Shown here piece after piece: positions 62,536-64,000 of a DNA stretch of 64,000 bases. Position numbers and translations under genes: made by a program. Origin of the DNA: JANQPX01 sp965204405 (GTDB lineage: Bacteria > Pseudomonadota > Alphaproteobacteria > Geminicoccales > Geminicoccaceae); contig CBDBEN010000002.1 of the NCBI GenBank assembly GCA_965204405.1, forward strand, positions 310,001 through 374,000, in the 5' to 3' direction. Each line of letters begins with the position of its first letter. Positions within the stretch are counted from its first letter, which is position 1. The notes under the pieces are model-generated. The model did no database searches. It was not told the DNA's origin and saw only the letters and a program-made list of their open reading frames with translations.

Positions 62536-64000
62536 ATGCCAGCTGATATGAAACCGTCCCGGAGATTGTCCGCATTCACACCTGAGGCGTTGCATCGGGC
62601 GCTTGGGCAGGGAAAGGCGGGGTGCTTCGCATTTGAGGGAGCTGCCCTCTTTGCCGATATTTCCGGCTACACCATGCTTGCCGAAGAACTCTGCGGACAA
62701 GGCACCACGGGGCGCGAGCAACTGAGCCGTATTCTGAACGATGCTTTCTCTTTTTATGTCGACTGCGTGCATGCCGAAAACGGTGAGATAGCCAGCTTCG
62801 CAGGTGACGGTTTTCTGGCTTATTGGCCGGCAGCGAACAAGCCACTCTCGGCCGTCCTGGCGTCGGCGGAAAGATGTGCGTCGGCGCTGCATGGATCCGA
62901 GCAACGGTCGTCGAACACTGGTCCCAACTATCCGAGCGTGCATATCGGCATCGCTGCGGGACCACTTTGGGCGGCTCAGCTAGGCGGAGTAGATGGCGTC
63001 TGGCATAGAATTCTGGCCGGCGCTGCCGCCGCCAAGGCCTTCGATGCCGCCGCCAAAGCCGGTCCTGGAGAAACGGTACGAATACCTGCTGATAGCTACG
63101 ATGAAAGCGCCGAAGACGTTGTATCGGGCTTGAGTGAGGCTGCGGCCTGGTTCGTGCCATCGGAACATAAGGTGTCGAAGGGCGATGTCTCCATCATCGA
63201 GGATAACGGTATGGTGCCGCGCGTCGTCCGGGAATGGTGGTCCGACAAATGGGCCCTTTGGTTGCCGCAGATCAGAAATATCTCTGCTTTGTTCGTCAAG
63301 ATCGGTGGCCTGATGCCCGAAGCCGACGACAGCTTGGAGCACTATCAGGAGGCTATTGCCGGGCTGCAGCGCGCTATTCGTCCCTATACGGCATCCACCG
63401 GCACGCTCGTGGCGGATGACAAGGGGCTGGTCTTCAAGCTCTGTTTCGGCATGCCCTACAACACCCATCGCGACGACCGCGTTCAAGCGCTCCGCTCGGC
63501 GCTGGCGATCAACCAGATACTGGGCAAGCTTGGTTTTCACTGTACTTGCGGTGTTGCAAACGGCGAGGGGGTCTGCATGCCGCTAGGCGGCAGCGATCGT
63601 CTGGACTATGCCGCCATCGGCCGATTCGCACATCTCGCTGCTCGCCTCATGGATAGCTCGAAAGCGGGCGTTCTTTGCACCCGCGACGTCGCCGAGCAGG
63701 CGAGGCGGGAGGTGAGCCTGATCCATCGATCGCCGATCATGCTGAAGGGTGTTCGGGATCCGGTTGAAATTTATGAGGTCCAGGCGGTATCGGCCGAGCG
63801 GGTCGACGGTAAGCCGATGCTCGGACGGTCGGCGGAGCTTACCGTGATCGACGATCATCTCGACCGGCTGCGATCGGGGCAAGGCAGCATCGTCCATATC
63901 CTGGGCGATGCCGGCATCGGCAAAACCACGCTGATCCAGGCTCTTGTCAGCTCGGCAACGGCAGCCGATCTCACGGTTCTGGCGGGCAGCTCGACAATGA
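62536..64000 (+). CDS. Tandem nucleotide-cyclase plus P-loop NTPase protein (partial, runs off the end)
   Basis: At least 488 residues, with no stop before the window ends. The first cyclase homology domain has metal-binding Asp41 (ALFADISGYT) and Asp91 (IASFAGDGFLAYW). The second domain begins near 251 but reads ALFVKIGG, so Lys255 is where the metal Asp would be, suggesting a helper rather than a catalytic half. A P-loop GDAGIGKTT at 457-465 starts an NTPase module. This order matches the soluble adenylyl cyclase (bicarbonate-sensing) architecture, also seen in bacterial signalling proteins. Whether cAMP or cGMP is made is unknown. The start ATG has no strong ribosome-binding site. Confidence 0.75.
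   Translation, partial: MPADMKPSRRLSAFTPEALHRALGQGKAGCFAFEGAALFADISGYTMLAEELCGQGTTGREQLSRILNDAFSFYVDCVHAENGEIASFAGDGFLAYWPAANKPLSAVLASAERCASALHGSEQRSSNTGPNYPSVHIGIAAGPLWAAQLGGVDGVWHRILAGAAAAKAFDAAAKAGPGETVRIPADSYDESAEDVVSGLSEAAAWFVPSEHKVSKGDVSIIEDNGMVPRVVREWWSDKWALWLPQIRNISALFVKIGGLMPEADDSLEHYQEAIAGLQRAIRPYTASTGTLVADDKGLVFKLCFGMPYNTHRDDRVQALRSALAINQILGKLGFHCTCGVANGEGVCMPLGGSDRLDYAAIGRFAHLAARLMDSSKAGVLCTRDVAEQARREVSLIHRSPIMLKGVRDPVEIYEVQAVSAERVDGKPMLGRSAELTVIDDHLDRLRSGQGSIVHILGDAGIGKTTLIQALVSSATAADLTVLAGSSTM

Overview
The window looks like chromosomal DNA of an alphaproteobacterium, most likely Hyphomicrobiales (rhizobia-like). The signs are a GC-rich, densely packed genome with many ATGA/TGATG stop-start overlaps, spermidine-type ABC and TRAP importers, a DUF1007/NicO pair and a BTLCP peptidase. 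No rRNA, tRNA, CRISPR array, prophage or insertion sequence was seen. The lineage is inferred from gene families and style, not from a marker gene.

Layout. (1) 0-6 kb: a nitrilase-superfamily amidase, then a three-gene exopolysaccharide export operon (outer-membrane export lipoprotein, Wzz/GNVR chain-length protein, BY-kinase) facing a periplasmic BTLCP cysteine peptidase. (2) 6.2-10.5 kb: a divergent metal block with DUF1007 and a NicO Ni/Co-type transporter on one side, and a MacB/LolD-type ABC pair plus DUF3299 on the other. (3) 10.7-14.6 kb: flippase, sulfotransferase and glycosyltransferase, probably the assembly half of the same or another surface polysaccharide. (4) 14.7-17.8 kb: D-hydantoinase and N-carbamoyl-D-amino-acid hydrolase with an upstream TerC gene whose leader can form two competing hairpins. 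(5) 18.0-34.1 kb: a large amine-catabolism region. It holds two Rieske oxygenases, a PotABCD-type importer, a class III aminotransferase, a BetI/TetR-type regulator, a trimethylamine-dehydrogenase homologue with altered active-site residues, a second related flavoprotein, a Zn alcohol dehydrogenase and a cyclopropane-fatty-acid synthase. Three copies of one palindrome (TTTGAGCGCTCAAA-like) sit upstream of the importer/Rieske operon, of the binding-protein gene and of tetR, so the regulon can be read directly from the DNA.

(6) 34.2-37.0 kb: an AT-richer XRE/DUF2975 pair, an orphan small ORF and an MFS transporter. (7) 37.3-42.0 kb: a complete TRAP transporter with an amidase and a small membrane protein. 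(8) 42.1-46.0 kb: tesA divergent from ybbA-ybbP with touching starts. (9) 46.1-50.6 kb: a putative phosphopolyol pathway (FGGY kinase, glycerol-1-phosphate-dehydrogenase-like protein, GpsA-like protein, RpiB) with two matched operator palindromes around the rpiB promoter. (10) 50.6-53 kb: housekeeping mazG and xseA. (11) 53.1-57.8 kb: an oxyanion (tungstate/molybdate) cluster with a MOT1-type carrier, TupBCA and a HTH-PBP regulator that shares a motif with the tup promoter. (12) 57.8-64 kb: MFS exporter, GNAT acetyltransferase, a large MscS channel, and the start of a protein with tandem nucleotide-cyclase domains followed by a P-loop NTPase, cut by the window end.

The most promising undescribed system is the 18-34 kb amine regulon. 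It is self-contained (import, N-dealkylation/oxidation, transamination, regulation) but has no recognisable Rieske reductase, and its TMADH homologue has acidic residues where trimethylamine dehydrogenase uses aromatic ones. Its substrate is probably not trimethylamine and cannot be named from sequence alone.
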